Below are positions 56,235-64,000 of a DNA stretch of 64,000 nucleotides, piece after piece. The DNA is taken from contig NZ_LMOJ01000012.1 in assembly GCF_001424165.1 (NCBI RefSeq), positions 62,863 to 126,862 on the forward strand, in the 5' to 3' direction. The position numbers were made by a program, and so were the translations under genes. The notes under the pieces are model-generated. The model made no database searches, was not told the DNA's origin, and saw nothing but the letters and a program-made list of their open reading frames with translations. Position 1 is the first letter of the stretch; each line of letters begins with the position of its first letter. This stretch comes from Massilia sp. Leaf139. GTDB taxonomy: Bacteria > Pseudomonadota > Gammaproteobacteria > Burkholderiales > Burkholderiaceae_D.

Positions 56235-57734
56235 ATGGAACAACGAGCCCTGCTGCCCGACGACCCGATCACTTTCGAACGCGACCAGCCCCCGGTCGCC
56301 TTCATTCCAACCCCGAGCGCGGCCTACCGCCAGCACCGCAAGGCGGCCCAGCTGCTCGACCAGCCCGGCGCCCCGCGCGCGGTCGACACCCCGCCCGACT
56401 CCAGCGTGCCCCTGCCCTATGCCTTCGGCGCGCGCGTGCTGATGTGGAAGCAGGATCCCGCGGTGGCCGACATGGGCACCCGCAAGGCTTTCCTGCCGGG
56501 CGTGGTGCTGGCTGGCCCGCGCGACGCCCGCATCGCGTCCGGCGACCCCGGCATCAGCCCGGTCGAGCCGAACGCCTTCGGCGACTTCGTCACCATGCCG
56601 GACACGCCGCAGTTCGACGCCGTCCACACCTTCGCCGTGGTACGCCAGACGCTGACCATGTACCAGCGCTCGCTGTCCTCGAGCGGCTCTGCGATGCCCC
56701 TGCCCTGGCAATGGAACAGCAGCATCGACACGGCGCCGCTGCAGATCTTCCCCTACGGCTTGCCGAACGTGATGAACGCCTTTTACAGCCGCAGCCAGAA
56801 CTGCCTGAAGTTCGGCGACTTCGTGCCCTCGGGCCAGAAGGAGCGCGTGTTCACTTGCCGCTCCTTCGACATCGTCGCCCACGAGACGGGCCACGCCGTG
56901 CTGGATGGCTTGAAACCGCACTGGCTGCTTGCCGATGCGCCGCCGCAGACGGGCGGCCTGCACGAAGCCTTCGGCGACCTCACCGCGATCTTCCTGGCGC
57001 TGTCCCAGCTCGACCAGTGCGAAGCCGTGGTGGCGCAGACCAAGGCGCGCCTGCACGATAAAACCTTCTTGGCCGACATCGCCGAGCAGTTCGGCCTGGC
57101 GCTCGGCGGCACCACGGGCCTGAGGAATGCCGACAACGACCTGACACTGTCGCAGGCCGGCACGCAAGTGCATGCCATTTCGCAAGTGTTCACCGGTGGC
57201 GTGTACGACGTGCTGGCCGACATCTTCGCCCTGGAACGCAACCCGGCTTTCGAGGACGACGCCGCCGTGCTGCACCGGGTCGCCGCCTGGCTGCGCGGAC
57301 TGGTGTTGCGCGCCCTGCTCGCCGCGCCCGAGATCGCCGCCACCTATGCCGACGTGGTCAACGAAATGCTGCGTCTTACTGTCGAGGACGGCAAGCCGCA
57401 GGCTTATGTCGATGCGATCCGGCACCAGTTCACGATCCGCGAAGTCGTCGGCGCGCCGGAAGCGCCGGCGGAAACGCCCATGCCCGTCCAGCCGGCGGAG
57501 ACCGCCAGCGCCACGGCCGCGCCTTGTTACCAGCGCCTGAAGGCGGCGGTCTGCGACGCTCCCGGCGCCCAGCAGGATCGGCGCGCCTGCTGCGGCACCA
57601 TGAACCTGGCCGAGTACTACAACATCGAACGCGTGCTCGATGCCGAAGCGCAAGCACTGGCGCGCTGGTGCGCCGATCGCGGCCGCAACAGCCCGGCGGG
57701 CGAGGAGTTGGTGTTGGAGACAACCGGATCGTAA
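56235..57734 (+). CDS. Thermolysin-like metallopeptidase without signal peptide, uncharacterised
   Basis: This 499-residue protein is not a named family to me, but its centre is clearly a gluzincin. HETGH at residues 216-220 gives two zinc His and the catalytic Glu217. 'GGLHEAFGDLTAIF' places the third ligand at Glu244 with Asp248, as in thermolysin's INEAISD. 'TQVHAISQVFTGG' puts His313 where thermolysin has His231. The core thus looks active. Unlike M4 enzymes it has no signal peptide or propeptide. The C-terminal 100 residues contain 'CYQRLKAAVCD' and 'RRACCGTMNLAEYYN', a Cys-rich tail that may bind metal. ATG 56235 has CTGAGGA upstream. Substrate unknown. Confidence 0.85.
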   Translation: MEQRALLPDDPITFERDQPPVAFIPTPSAAYRQHRKAAQLLDQPGAPRAVDTPPDSSVPLPYAFGARVLMWKQDPAVADMGTRKAFLPGVVLAGPRDARIASGDPGISPVEPNAFGDFVTMPDTPQFDAVHTFAVVRQTLTMYQRSLSSSGSAMPLPWQWNSSIDTAPLQIFPYGLPNVMNAFYSRSQNCLKFGDFVPSGQKERVFTCRSFDIVAHETGHAVLDGLKPHWLLADAPPQTGGLHEAFGDLTAIFLALSQLDQCEAVVAQTKARLHDKTFLADIAEQFGLALGGTTGLRNADNDLTLSQAGTQVHAISQVFTGGVYDVLADIFALERNPAFEDDAAVLHRVAAWLRGLVLRALLAAPEIAATYADVVNEMLRLTVEDGKPQAYVDAIRHQFTIREVVGAPEAPAETPMPVQPAETASATAAPCYQRLKAAVCDAPGAQQDRRACCGTMNLAEYYNIERVLDAEAQALARWCADRGRNSPAGEELVLETTGS

Positions 57735-57987
57735 AAGGCTTCGATTGCGGCCGCCATGACGCGAACGTCCCCCGGGGCAGTGCCCCGGGCTTCCAGGGCA
57801 CGGTTCGGGAATCCGAGAAGAGCGCCGCGGGACAAATCGCGCGTCATCCAATGTATTTGCATATGTATATTGTGTCTAAACCTAATTTGTCGGAAAAGAC
57901 GAATTGCCCTAAAATACAGTGCTTTGCCATGTTGGCGGCCCTACCTTGCGCTGATGGCCGCGGCACCCCACCATAGATAGGACTGTT
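57735..57987 (+). promoter_or_regulatory. Region upstream of fdxA: hairpin and promoter
   Basis: A perfect 8-bp stem CCCGGGGC/GCCCCGGG at 57771-57789 may end the protease transcript. TTGTCG at 57887-57892, a 17-bp spacer and TAAAAT at 57910-57915 form a good sigma-70 promoter, placing the start about 65 bp before the fdxA ATG at 57988. Confidence 0.7.
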
Positions 57988-58311
57988 ATGACCCACGTTG
58001 TCACCGAATCGTGCATCCGCTGCCGGTATACCGACTGCGTCGATGTATGCCCGGTCGATTGTTTCCGGGAAGGCCCGAATTTCCTCGCGATTGACCCTGA
58101 CGAGTGCATCGACTGCGCAGTGTGCGTGGCCGAGTGCCCGGTGAATGCGATCTATGCCGAGGAAGACGTGCCGGGCGACCAGCAGCAATTCATCAAGATC
58201 AACGCCGACTTGTCGCGCTTCTGGCCATCGATCACCAAGACCAAACCGGCCTTGCCCGACGCGGAAGAGTGGAAAGACGTCAAGAACAAGCTGGAACAGC
58301 TGGCCCGCTAA
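57988..58311 (+). CDS. fdxA: 7Fe ferredoxin FdxA
   Basis: The 107-residue ferredoxin has the cysteine pattern of Azotobacter ferredoxin I, offset by one: C9, C12, C17, C21, C25 and C40, C43, C46, C50. That binds one [3Fe-4S] (C9, C17, C50) and one [4Fe-4S] cluster. The length and C-terminal '[20 protein letters not shown]' are typical. It passes electrons with its reductase; the ferredoxin-NADP reductase gene at 58446 lies 134 bp downstream and is the likely partner. No start alternative exists near ATG 57988 except TATAGATAGGACTGTT with GGA just before it. Confidence 0.97.
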   Translation: MTHVVTESCIRCRYTDCVDVCPVDCFREGPNFLAIDPDECIDCAVCVAECPVNAIYAEEDVPGDQQQFIKINADLSRFWPSITKTKPALPDAEEWKDVKNKLEQLAR

Positions 58312-58336
58312 GCGCGGGAACGCAGCCTTCGTTTCA

Positions 58337-58376
58337 GCGCTTGCTGGCGCCGGTTTTCACCGCCGTCAGCAAGCGC
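58337..58376 (+). other. Stem-loop between fdxA and the ferredoxin reductase gene
   Basis: Perfect 10-bp arms GCGCTTGCTG/CAGCAAGCGC (58337-58346/58367-58376) enclose a 20-nt loop. No T-tract follows, so it may partly terminate or stabilise the fdxA transcript rather than fully end it. Confidence 0.4.
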
Positions 58377-58445
58377 GCGTCATCCATGGCACACTAGCGG
58401 CCATCGCGTCGCCCGCTTCACTCAAAATCAACAGGATCATTGCGC

Positions 58446-59543
58446 ATGACTATCAGTGCCACCCACGATGCGGGCAGCATCGCCCCTAACAGTTCGTTCG
58501 CCGGCGCCATCGACGCCGACGCCGTCATCATCGGCGCGGGCCCGGTCGGCCTGTTCCAGGTCTTCGAACTCGGCCTGCTCGAGATCAAGGCCCACGTGAT
58601 CGATTCGCTCGCCGCCGTCGGTGGCCAGTGCGTCGAACTGTATCCGGACAAGCCGATCTACGATATCCCCGCCGTGCCCGTGTGTACCGGCCAGGAACTG
58701 ACCGACAACCTGCTCAAGCAGATCGAGCCTTTCGAGCCGACCTTCCACCTGGGCCAGGAAGTCACCACCGTGCAGCGCCGCGAAGACGGCCGCTTCAACG
58801 TCGAGACCTCGGCCGGCACGCAGTTCATCACCAAGACCATCTTCATCGCTGCCGGCGTCGGTTCCTTCCAGGCGCGCACGATCAAGGTCGAAGGCATCGA
58901 CAAGTTCGAAGGCAGCCAGCTGCACTACCGCGTCAAGGATCCGAGCCTGTTCGAAGGCAAGAACCTGGTCATCTGCGGCGGCGGCGACTCGGCCCTCGAC
59001 TGGGCCCTGAACTTCGTCGGCAAGGCCGAATCGGTCGTGCTGGTGCACCGCCGCGACGACTTCCGCGCCGCCCCTGCTTCGGTCGCCAAGATGAAGCAGC
59101 TGTGCGAAGAGTACGAGATGCAGCTGATCACCGGCCAGGTCACGGGCTTCGACGAAAAGGACGGCAAGCTGTCCGAAGTGAAAGTCACCGGCGCCGACGG
59201 CGTCACCCGCCGCGTGCCGCTCGACATGCTGATGGTCTTCTTCGGCCTGTCGCCGAAGCTCGGCCCGATCGCCGAATGGGGCCTGGACATCGAGCGCAAG
59301 CAGCTCAAGGTGGTCGACACCGAGAAGTTCGAAACCAACGTGCCGGGCATCTTCGCCGTGGGCGACATCAACACTTATCCGGGCAAGAAGAAGCTGATCC
59401 TGTCGGGCTTCCACGAAGCGGCCCTGGCCGCCTTCGGCGCGGCGCCCTACATCTTCCCGGACAAGAAGATCCACATGCAGTACACGACGACCTCGCCGAA
59501 GCTGCACAAGATCCTCGGCGTCGAGACCCCGGTCTTCGATTAA
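58446..59543 (+). CDS. Ferredoxin/flavodoxin-NADP+ reductase, thioredoxin-reductase-like
   Basis: This 365-residue flavoprotein lacks the CxxC of thioredoxin reductase and matches the TrxR-like ferredoxin-NADP reductases (YumC type). FAD-binding '[20 protein letters not shown]' has G30, G32 and G35; '[17 protein letters not shown]' follows. The NADPH fold is '[16 protein letters not shown]', and '[20 protein letters not shown]' is the second FAD segment. ATG 58446 is preceded by AGGA; a TTG at 58440 is also in frame. It is downstream of fdxA and probably reduces or is fed by it. Confidence 0.93.
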   Translation: MTISATHDAGSIAPNSSFAGAIDADAVIIGAGPVGLFQVFELGLLEIKAHVIDSLAAVGGQCVELYPDKPIYDIPAVPVCTGQELTDNLLKQIEPFEPTFHLGQEVTTVQRREDGRFNVETSAGTQFITKTIFIAAGVGSFQARTIKVEGIDKFEGSQLHYRVKDPSLFEGKNLVICGGGDSALDWALNFVGKAESVVLVHRRDDFRAAPASVAKMKQLCEEYEMQLITGQVTGFDEKDGKLSEVKVTGADGVTRRVPLDMLMVFFGLSPKLGPIAEWGLDIERKQLKVVDTEKFETNVPGIFAVGDINTYPGKKKLILSGFHEAALAAFGAAPYIFPDKKIHMQYTTTSPKLHKILGVETPVFD

Positions 59544-59571
59544 TACGACCGTTCAGTTTCCGAAATACGAC

Positions 59572-59602
59572 AATGCCCCGGCCCTCCGGGGCATTTGTTT
59601 TT
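59572..59602 (+). terminator. Intrinsic terminator of the ferredoxin reductase gene
   Basis: AATGCCCCGG/CCGGGGCATT around a CCCT loop is followed by TTGTTTTT, 28 bp after the stop codon. Confidence 0.9.
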
Positions 59603-59715
59603 ATGTGTGCCGCATCACCGACGGCCTATCAAAATGAGGTGTATAACCAACTTGAACGTGGGTCGAATAAACATGTGACGGAAACGGATATTTCCAACAG
59701 TCAAGCAACTTATCC

Positions 59716-59721
59716 TATAAT
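59716..59721 (+). promoter_or_regulatory. Candidate -10 box for phaZ
   Basis: A perfect TATAAT lies 110 bp before the phaZ ATG. The best -35 partner, TTCCAA with an 18-bp spacer, is weak. It lies in an AT-rich stretch following a terminator, which supports promoter function. Confidence 0.45.
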
Positions 59722-59830
59722 TGACTGATGAATTTTCGCGCACCAGGCATGACGCCCACACGGCCAATCATGCCGGCGCAAGGGCCTGGACTAGGCGTCC
59801 TGGCAACACGCACCACACGAAGGAATTACT

Positions 59831-61066
59831 ATGCTTTATCAACTGCATGAAATGCAACGCTCCTTCCTGACCCCGCTGATGCAATGGGCGGATGCGTCGT
59901 CGAAGCTGTTCTCCAATCCCGTTTCCCCGTTTGCCCACACGCCGTTTTCCCAACGTATCGCCGCCGGCTACGAGCTGATGTACCGGCTCGGCAAGGATTA
60001 CGAAAAGCCGGCATTCGGCATCGACACCGTCACCATCGAGGGCGAGGCCGTCGGCATCATCGAGCATGCGCATGTGACGAAACCGTTCTGCAAGCTGGTG
60101 CATTTCAAGAAAAACCTGTCTGACGCCGCTTTCGAAAAGCTGGCGCAGCCGACCGTGCTGCTGGTCGCCCCGCTCTCGGGCCATCACTCGACGCTGCTGC
60201 GCGACACGGTGCGCGCCCTGCTGCCGAACCACGATGTGTTCATCACCGACTGGATCGATGCGCGCATGGTGCCGCTCTCCGCCGGCCCGTTCCACCTGGA
60301 CGACTACATTTATTATGTGCAGGACTTCATCCGCGCCCTCGGCCCGGACGTGCACGTGATTTCCGTCTGCCAGCCGACCGTGCCGGTGCTGGCCGCGATC
60401 TCGCTGATGGCCAGCGACAACGATCCGAAGCTCCCTAAAACGATGACGATGATGGGCGGCCCGATCGACCCGCGCAAGTCGCCCACCGCAGTGAACGACC
60501 TGGCCACCGAAAAGCCATTCTCCTGGTTCGAGAACACCGTCATCTACGCGGTGCCGGGCAACTATCCGGGCTATGGCCGCAAGGTTTATCCGGGCTTCCT
60601 GCAGCACGCCGGCTTCATCGCCATGAACCCGGGCCGCCACGCCCAGTCGCACCGCGAGTTCTACCAGCACCTCGTGCGCGGCGACGACGAGTCGGCGGAG
60701 AGCCACCGCCAGTTCTACGACGAATACAATGCCGTGCTCGACATGCCGGCCGAGTACTACCTCGACACCATCAAGACCGTGTTCCAGGAATTTCGCCTGC
60801 CGAAGGGCACCTGGGAAGTCGGCGGCAAGCTGGTGCGTCCGCAGGACATCAAGAACGTCGCCCTGCTTACCATCGAAGGCGAGCTCGACGACATCTCCGG
60901 CGCCGGCCAGACCCAGGCCGCGCACGAACTGTGCAGCAGCATCCCGGACAACATGAAACGCGACTACGTGGCGCCGAAAGCGGGCCACTACGGCATCTTC
61001 TCGGGCCGCCGCTGGCGCGAGACGATCTGCCCGAAGATCGGCGAGTTCATCCGCGAATTCGGCTGA
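59831..61066 (+). CDS. phaZ: Intracellular poly(3-hydroxybutyrate) depolymerase PhaZ
   Basis: Degrades native PHB granules to oligomers inside the cell. The 411-residue protein matches the intracellular PhaZ1 family of Ralstonia (419 residues). The nucleophile is Cys180 in 'VISVCQPTVPVLAA', as in the family's lipase-box-like Cys. The N-terminal 'MLYQLHEMQRSFLTPLMQWA' is characteristic. The block 'LVAPLSGHHSTLLRDTVRAL' precedes it and the C-terminal 'APKAGHYGIFSGRRWRETIC' holds the catalytic His. AAGGAATT precedes ATG 59831. It is part of a PHA-linked area with the PHA-system and ACBP genes. Confidence 0.97.
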   Translation: MLYQLHEMQRSFLTPLMQWADASSKLFSNPVSPFAHTPFSQRIAAGYELMYRLGKDYEKPAFGIDTVTIEGEAVGIIEHAHVTKPFCKLVHFKKNLSDAAFEKLAQPTVLLVAPLSGHHSTLLRDTVRALLPNHDVFITDWIDARMVPLSAGPFHLDDYIYYVQDFIRALGPDVHVISVCQPTVPVLAAISLMASDNDPKLPKTMTMMGGPIDPRKSPTAVNDLATEKPFSWFENTVIYAVPGNYPGYGRKVYPGFLQHAGFIAMNPGRHAQSHREFYQHLVRGDDESAESHRQFYDEYNAVLDMPAEYYLDTIKTVFQEFRLPKGTWEVGGKLVRPQDIKNVALLTIEGELDDISGAGQTQAAHELCSSIPDNMKRDYVAPKAGHYGIFSGRRWRETICPKIGEFIREFG

Positions 61067-61084
61067 TCCTGCGGGGTCGAAAAG

Positions 61085-61115
61085 AAAAAGCCACGACGAT
61101 GTCGTGGCTTTTTTA
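61085..61115 (+). terminator. Intrinsic terminator of phaZ
   Basis: AAAAGCCACGAC and GTCGTGGCTTTT pair around GAT and are followed by TTTTT, about 20 bp after the phaZ stop. The A-tract on the left side also allows termination of leftward transcripts from the next small gene. Confidence 0.92.
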
Positions 61116-61145
61116 CGTCCGCATCAGGCCGCTCGGTCTGCGCGC

Positions 61146-61349
61146 TTACATTGCGTCTTCGCGACGATCTTCTCCACGCGCGAAGTCCGGGTCGGCTTCC
61201 TCGTCGTGATTGTCGCGGCGGTCGCCGTGGCGGCGGTCGCCGGCCTCTTCCTGCGGCGCGCCGCCTGCTTCCTCGTTGCCGCTCGGGCGATGCGACACGA
61301 TGCCGGTCGGGTCAGGGGCGAGCAAGGGGGCAATAATCCATTCGTTCAT
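61146..61349 (-). CDS. Small charged protein, unknown function
   Basis: This is a 67-residue ORF with a very good ribosome site (AGGAG five bases before ATG 61349), which argues it is real. The protein starts 'MNEWIIAPLLAPDPTGIVSH' and then turns highly charged, with many Glu, Asp and Arg ('EEAGDRRHGDRRDNHDEEAD'). No signal peptide or membrane helix is seen and no family is recognised. It could be a disordered protein. It is convergent with phaZ and shares its terminator. Expression evidence would settle whether it is translated. Confidence 0.6.
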   Translation of the reverse strand: MNEWIIAPLLAPDPTGIVSHRPSGNEEAGGAPQEEAGDRRHGDRRDNHDEEADPDFARGEDRREDAM

Positions 61350-61469
61350 AGCTTCTCCTGTTGGTGTCGGCCGCGTCTTGCGGCGCATGGCCCATTAAGC
61401 CATGCACCGCCCGAGGACATCTGTTCGATACGCCACTTAAGACCCGCCGCCACCCTTCTTTCGGCCCTG

Positions 61470-61904
61470 TCAGTTCCCCAGGAAGATGCTGGCGATGACG
61501 CCGGTGGCGATCGCCGCCAGCACGTAGTCGTTACCGACCTGTACCCAGTGGTGGCCGCGCGGCGGCGCGCTCAGGCGGTGCGCGCGCCAGTTGTCGACGA
61601 CGTACTGGCGGTTGTGGTAATTCGCCGGCAGGCGCTGGCCGCGGTACAGGTCGTGGCGCGGGCCGGCGCCGCGGCGGGCGTCGCGGTAGCCGTCCTGGTA
61701 GGCGCGGCGCTGGTCGCGGCGGTCGTCACGGGCGTCGCGGCGGTCTTCGCGGCGCTCCTCACGAAATTCGCGGCGATCTTCGCGGCGTTCTTCGCGGCGC
61801 TCCTGCGCGCGATCCTGGTAATAGCCGCGATCCTGGGCGATGGCCGGCAGGCTCGAGGCAAGCATGACGGCGATCATCGCCCGTGCAATGGTCTTCTTCT
61901 TCAT
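61470..61904 (-). CDS. RcnB-family periplasmic protein with RE/DR repeats
   Basis: The 144-residue protein has a signal peptide (MKKKTIARAMIAVMLASSLP, cleavage near IAQ|DR). Residues about 25-75 are a low-complexity run of Arg, Glu and Asp ('QERREERREDRREFREERRE'). The C-terminal part 'RGQRLPANYHNRQYVVDNWR ... LSAPPRGHHWVQVGNDYV' is the RcnB domain, followed by 'AAIATGVIASIF'. RcnB proteins modulate nickel/cobalt resistance in enteric bacteria; the many shorter homologues in Burkholderiales have no proven role. The start at 61904 follows GAGAAACCCC. The repeated acidic/basic segment is unusual in length. Confidence 0.9.
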   Translation of the reverse strand: MKKKTIARAMIAVMLASSLPAIAQDRGYYQDRAQERREERREDRREFREERREDRRDARDDRRDQRRAYQDGYRDARRGAGPRHDLYRGQRLPANYHNRQYVVDNWRAHRLSAPPRGHHWVQVGNDYVLAAIATGVIASIFLGN

Positions 61905-62086
61905 GGGGTTTCTCCCGTGGTTGGGGCCGGTTAGGAAACCGGCGAGGTGTCCAGTAGGCCATGTCCTCGCGCCAGTTTCTGTACGCTTCCCCACGCAGAG
62001 CGGCGCCCGCCGGGGTATGCCGCCTGTTGTCGCGCTTTTTATTGGATAATGACGCCTTTCACCGCTACCTCCGTCCTCCCCGCGCC

Positions 62087-62770
62087 GTGACCAAGACCCT
62101 TGCCGACCTGATCGAAGACCAGCTGCCGCAGACGCAATGCACCAAGTGCGGCTATCCGGCGTGCCGGCCCTATGCCGAAGCGATCGCCCGGGGCGAAGCC
62201 GAGATCAACCAGTGCCCGCCGGGCGGCATCGAGGGCGTGGCGCGCCTGGCCGCCGTCACCGGGCGCAAGGTCATTCCGATCAACCCGGCCAACGGCGTCG
62301 AGCGCCCACGTCCGGTCGCCTTTATCGACGAGGCGCTGTGCATTGGCTGCACGCTGTGCATCCAGGCCTGTCCGGTGGACGCCATCCTCGGCGCAGCCAA
62401 GCAGATGCACACGATCCTGCCGAGCCTGTGCACCGGCTGCGACCTGTGCGTGGCCCCCTGCCCGGTCGACTGCATCAGCATGGTGCCCGTGACGGGTGAG
62501 GCCACCGGCTGGGCCGCCTGGTCGCAGCCCGCCGCCGACGCGGCGCGCGCCCGCCACGACTTCCGCAGCGAGCGCCTGCAGCGCGAACGCGCGGAAAACG
62601 ATGCGCGCCTGGCCGCCAAGGCGGTCGAGAAGATGCGCGAAGTGACAGCCGAGGCGACCAACACGCCCGAAGAGCTGGCCGAGAAGGAGCGCAAGCGCGC
62701 CATCATCGCCGCCGCCATGGAACGCGCGCGCCTGCGCGCTGCCGGCGCACCAACAAATAAGCCCGACTAA
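62087..62770 (+). CDS. rsxB: Electron transport complex subunit RsxB (RnfB-like)
   Basis: The 227-residue iron-sulfur protein begins at GTG 62087 ([18 protein letters not shown]), the only start giving the family N-terminus. It has the 4Fe-4S domain (C18, C21, C26, C43: 'CTKCGYPAC ... QCPPGG') and a two-cluster ferredoxin domain ('[13 protein letters not shown]', '[13 protein letters not shown]'). The long helical C-terminal tail is rich in Glu, Arg and Ala. RsxB in the Rsx/Rnf complex passes electrons to reduce SoxR or ferredoxin. Here, as in other betaproteobacteria, the N-terminal membrane helix is absent and other rsx genes are not adjacent. nth follows directly. Confidence 0.93.
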   Translation: MTKTLADLIEDQLPQTQCTKCGYPACRPYAEAIARGEAEINQCPPGGIEGVARLAAVTGRKVIPINPANGVERPRPVAFIDEALCIGCTLCIQACPVDAILGAAKQMHTILPSLCTGCDLCVAPCPVDCISMVPVTGEATGWAAWSQPAADAARARHDFRSERLQRERAENDARLAAKAVEKMREVTAEATNTPEELAEKERKRAIIAAAMERARLRAAGAPTNKPD

Positions 62771-63474
62771 TGAACCCGGCCAAACGTTTAGAAATATTTA
62801 CGCGCTTTCGCACCGCTAATCCGCATCCGACCACCGAACTGGAATTCACGACGCCGTTCGAACTCCTGATCGCCGTGCTGCTGTCGGCGCAGTCGACCGA
62901 CGTCGGCGTGAACAAGGCCACGCGCCGCCTGTATCCGGTGGCGAACACGCCGCAGAAGATCCTCGACCTCGGCCTCGACGAACTGAAGACCTATATCTCG
63001 ACCATCGGCCTGTACAACAACAAGGCCAAGAACGTGATCGCCACCTGCCAGATCCTCGTCGACCAGCACGGCGGCGAGGTGCCGCGCGCGCGCGAGGCCC
63101 TGGAAGCCCTGCCGGGCGTGGGCCGCAAGACGGCGAACGTGGTGCTCAATACCGCCTTCGGCGAGCCGACCATGGCGGTCGACACCCATATCTTCCGCGT
63201 CTCGAATCGCACGAACATCGCGCCGGGCAAGAACGTCGACCAGGTCGAGATGAAGCTGCTGAAGTTCGTGCCCAAGGATTTCCTGCACGACGCCCACCAC
63301 TGGCTGATCCTGCATGGCCGCTACACCTGCGTGGCGCGCCGTCCGAAATGCTGGAACTGCCTCATCAACGACCTGTGCGAGTTTCGCCAGAAGACACCGG
63401 CGCCGGACGGCCTGATCGCTCCGGCGCCGGTGCCGCCGGTGATCGCGCCCGCGCTCCAGGACGAACAGGCGTAA
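62770..63474 (+). CDS. nth: Endonuclease III
   Basis: DNA glycosylase/AP lyase that removes oxidised pyrimidines. The 234-residue protein has the helix-hairpin-helix 'LPGVGRKTANVVLNTAFGEP', with the catalytic Lys in GRKT, the catalytic Asp in 'AVDTHIFRVSNR', and the 4Fe-4S cluster at 'CVARRPKCWNCLINDLC' (C-x6-C-x2-C-x5-C). E. coli Nth is 211 residues; the extra length is a Pro/Ala-rich tail. ATG 62770 shares one base with the rsxB stop (TAATG), so the pair is cotranscribed. Confidence 0.98.
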   Translation: MNPAKRLEIFTRFRTANPHPTTELEFTTPFELLIAVLLSAQSTDVGVNKATRRLYPVANTPQKILDLGLDELKTYISTIGLYNNKAKNVIATCQILVDQHGGEVPRAREALEALPGVGRKTANVVLNTAFGEPTMAVDTHIFRVSNRTNIAPGKNVDQVEMKLLKFVPKDFLHDAHHWLILHGRYTCVARRPKCWNCLINDLCEFRQKTPAPDGLIAPAPVPPVIAPALQDEQA

Positions 63475-63505
63475 AAAAACCCGCGCGGCTTTCGCCGGCG
63501 CGGGC
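63473..63505. terminator. Intrinsic terminator between nth and the chemotaxis receptor gene
   Basis: A GC-rich stem (CCCGCGC/GCGCGGG at 63480-63486 and 63498-63504) follows an A-tract. Read leftward it ends in T's, so it mainly serves the leftward chemotaxis receptor gene; nth may also end here. Confidence 0.75.
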
Positions 63506-63529
63506 TGCAAAAGGTAATCTTCGTGCCGC

Positions 63530-64000
63530 TCAGCGGCGGACGCCGGCCAGCAAGACGCGCGGCTCCATGGTGGCGATGGCAGGCGCATCGTTGGCCGCGT
63601 CCGTGTCGCCCTCGAGCTTGAAGACGCTGACCACGCCATTCAGGGCCACGGTCTGCTCGTTGAGCGCCTGGGCCGCGGCCGCCGCTTCCTCGACCAGGGC
63701 CGCGTTCTGCTGGGTCGCGCTGTCCATCTCGGTGACGGCCATGTTCACCTGCTCGATGCCGGCGCCCTGTTCCGTGGTGGCCGCGCTGATCTCGGCCATG
63801 ATGTCCATCACGCGCTTGACGCTGGCGACGATGTCGCTCATGGTGGCGCCGGCTTCGTTGACCAGCGCGCTGCCCGCTTCCACGCGCGCCACCGAGCCGC
63901 CGATCAGGGTCTTGATCTCCCTGGCGGCCGTGGCCGAGCGCTGCGCCAGGTTGCGCACTTCGGAGGCGACGACCGCGAAGCCGCGGCCCTGCTCGCCGGC
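63530..64000 (-). CDS. Methyl-accepting chemotaxis protein, C-terminal part (5' end outside window)
   Basis: This leftward frame is open from the right edge of the window to a stop at 63530, giving 156 visible codons. It contains the signalling-domain hairpin tip 'GEQGRGFAVVASEVRNLAQR', which contacts CheA/CheW, followed by methylation helix sequence ('IKTLIGGSVARVEAGSALV', 'AAAAAQALNEQTVALNGVVS'). Ligand-binding and membrane regions lie outside the window. The C-terminus 'VLLAGVRR' has no CheR-binding pentapeptide. The ligand cannot be predicted. Confidence 0.95.
   Translation of the reverse strand, partial: AGEQGRGFAVVASEVRNLAQRSATAAREIKTLIGGSVARVEAGSALVNEAGATMSDIVASVKRVMDIMAEISAATTEQGAGIEQVNMAVTEMDSATQQNAALVEEAAAAAQALNEQTVALNGVVSVFKLEGDTDAANDAPAIATMEPRVLLAGVRR

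Overview
The window is high-GC DNA from a Gram-negative betaproteobacterium. An Oxalobacteraceae member close to Massilia/Duganella is the best guess. This rests on the yhdP-nitrilase-tldD block beside glnE, polyhydroxyalkanoate genes (intracellular PhaZ, a PHA-system small protein), a glnA-DUF4124-ntrB-ntrC nitrogen locus, an rsxB-nth pair, and many large TonB-dependent receptors. The species cannot be fixed from sequence alone. About 40 protein genes are supported. No rRNA, tRNA, CRISPR array or prophage was seen.

Layout. 1-11.2 kb: the 3' end of a TonB-dependent receptor, then the leftward block yhdP > nitrilase > tldD, divergent from glnE across a 41-bp perfect palindrome. 11.3-25.4 kb: a receptor followed by an S9 peptidase, a coiled-coil secreted protein overlapping a TPR/Asp-hydroxylase gene, map, then two related receptors tail to tail around one bidirectional terminator. 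25.6-37.1 kb: leftward genes gap, tkt, an intact IS1595-type insertion sequence, a receptor, then rsmE (rightward) and an Oar-like receptor (leftward). The window has six receptors counting the partial one. 37.5-41.2 kb: a FAD protein, an EamA exporter and corA. 41.3-46.8 kb: the nitrogen-control locus glnA/DUF4124/ntrB/ntrC, with a sigma-54 promoter and NtrC boxes in front of glnA, and a divergent rhodanese gene. 46.9-54.7 kb: a CocE-type hydrolase, a membrane-anchored TAXI receptor overlapping a divergent class A penicillin-binding protein, and an EI24 membrane protein. 54.8-64 kb: FKBP isomerase, acyl-CoA-binding protein, PHA-system protein, a thermolysin-like protease without a signal peptide, FdxA, ferredoxin-NADP reductase, PhaZ, two small leftward genes (one RcnB-like), rsxB-nth, and the 3' end of a chemotaxis receptor.

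Themes. Nitrogen control is well represented: glnA makes glutamine, GlnE adenylylates GlnA at a visible Tyr400, and NtrB/NtrC act on glnA through sites readable at 46067-46237. Outer-membrane uptake is strongly expanded. No single obviously new multi-gene system was found. The most distinctive unexplained signals are families of long intergenic inverted repeats at gene ends. Some share a 17-bp module, and others share GTAGGGTGG-type ends. A cytosolic-looking thermolysin-fold protease and an unusual PBP-TAXI overlapping pair are the other items of interest.
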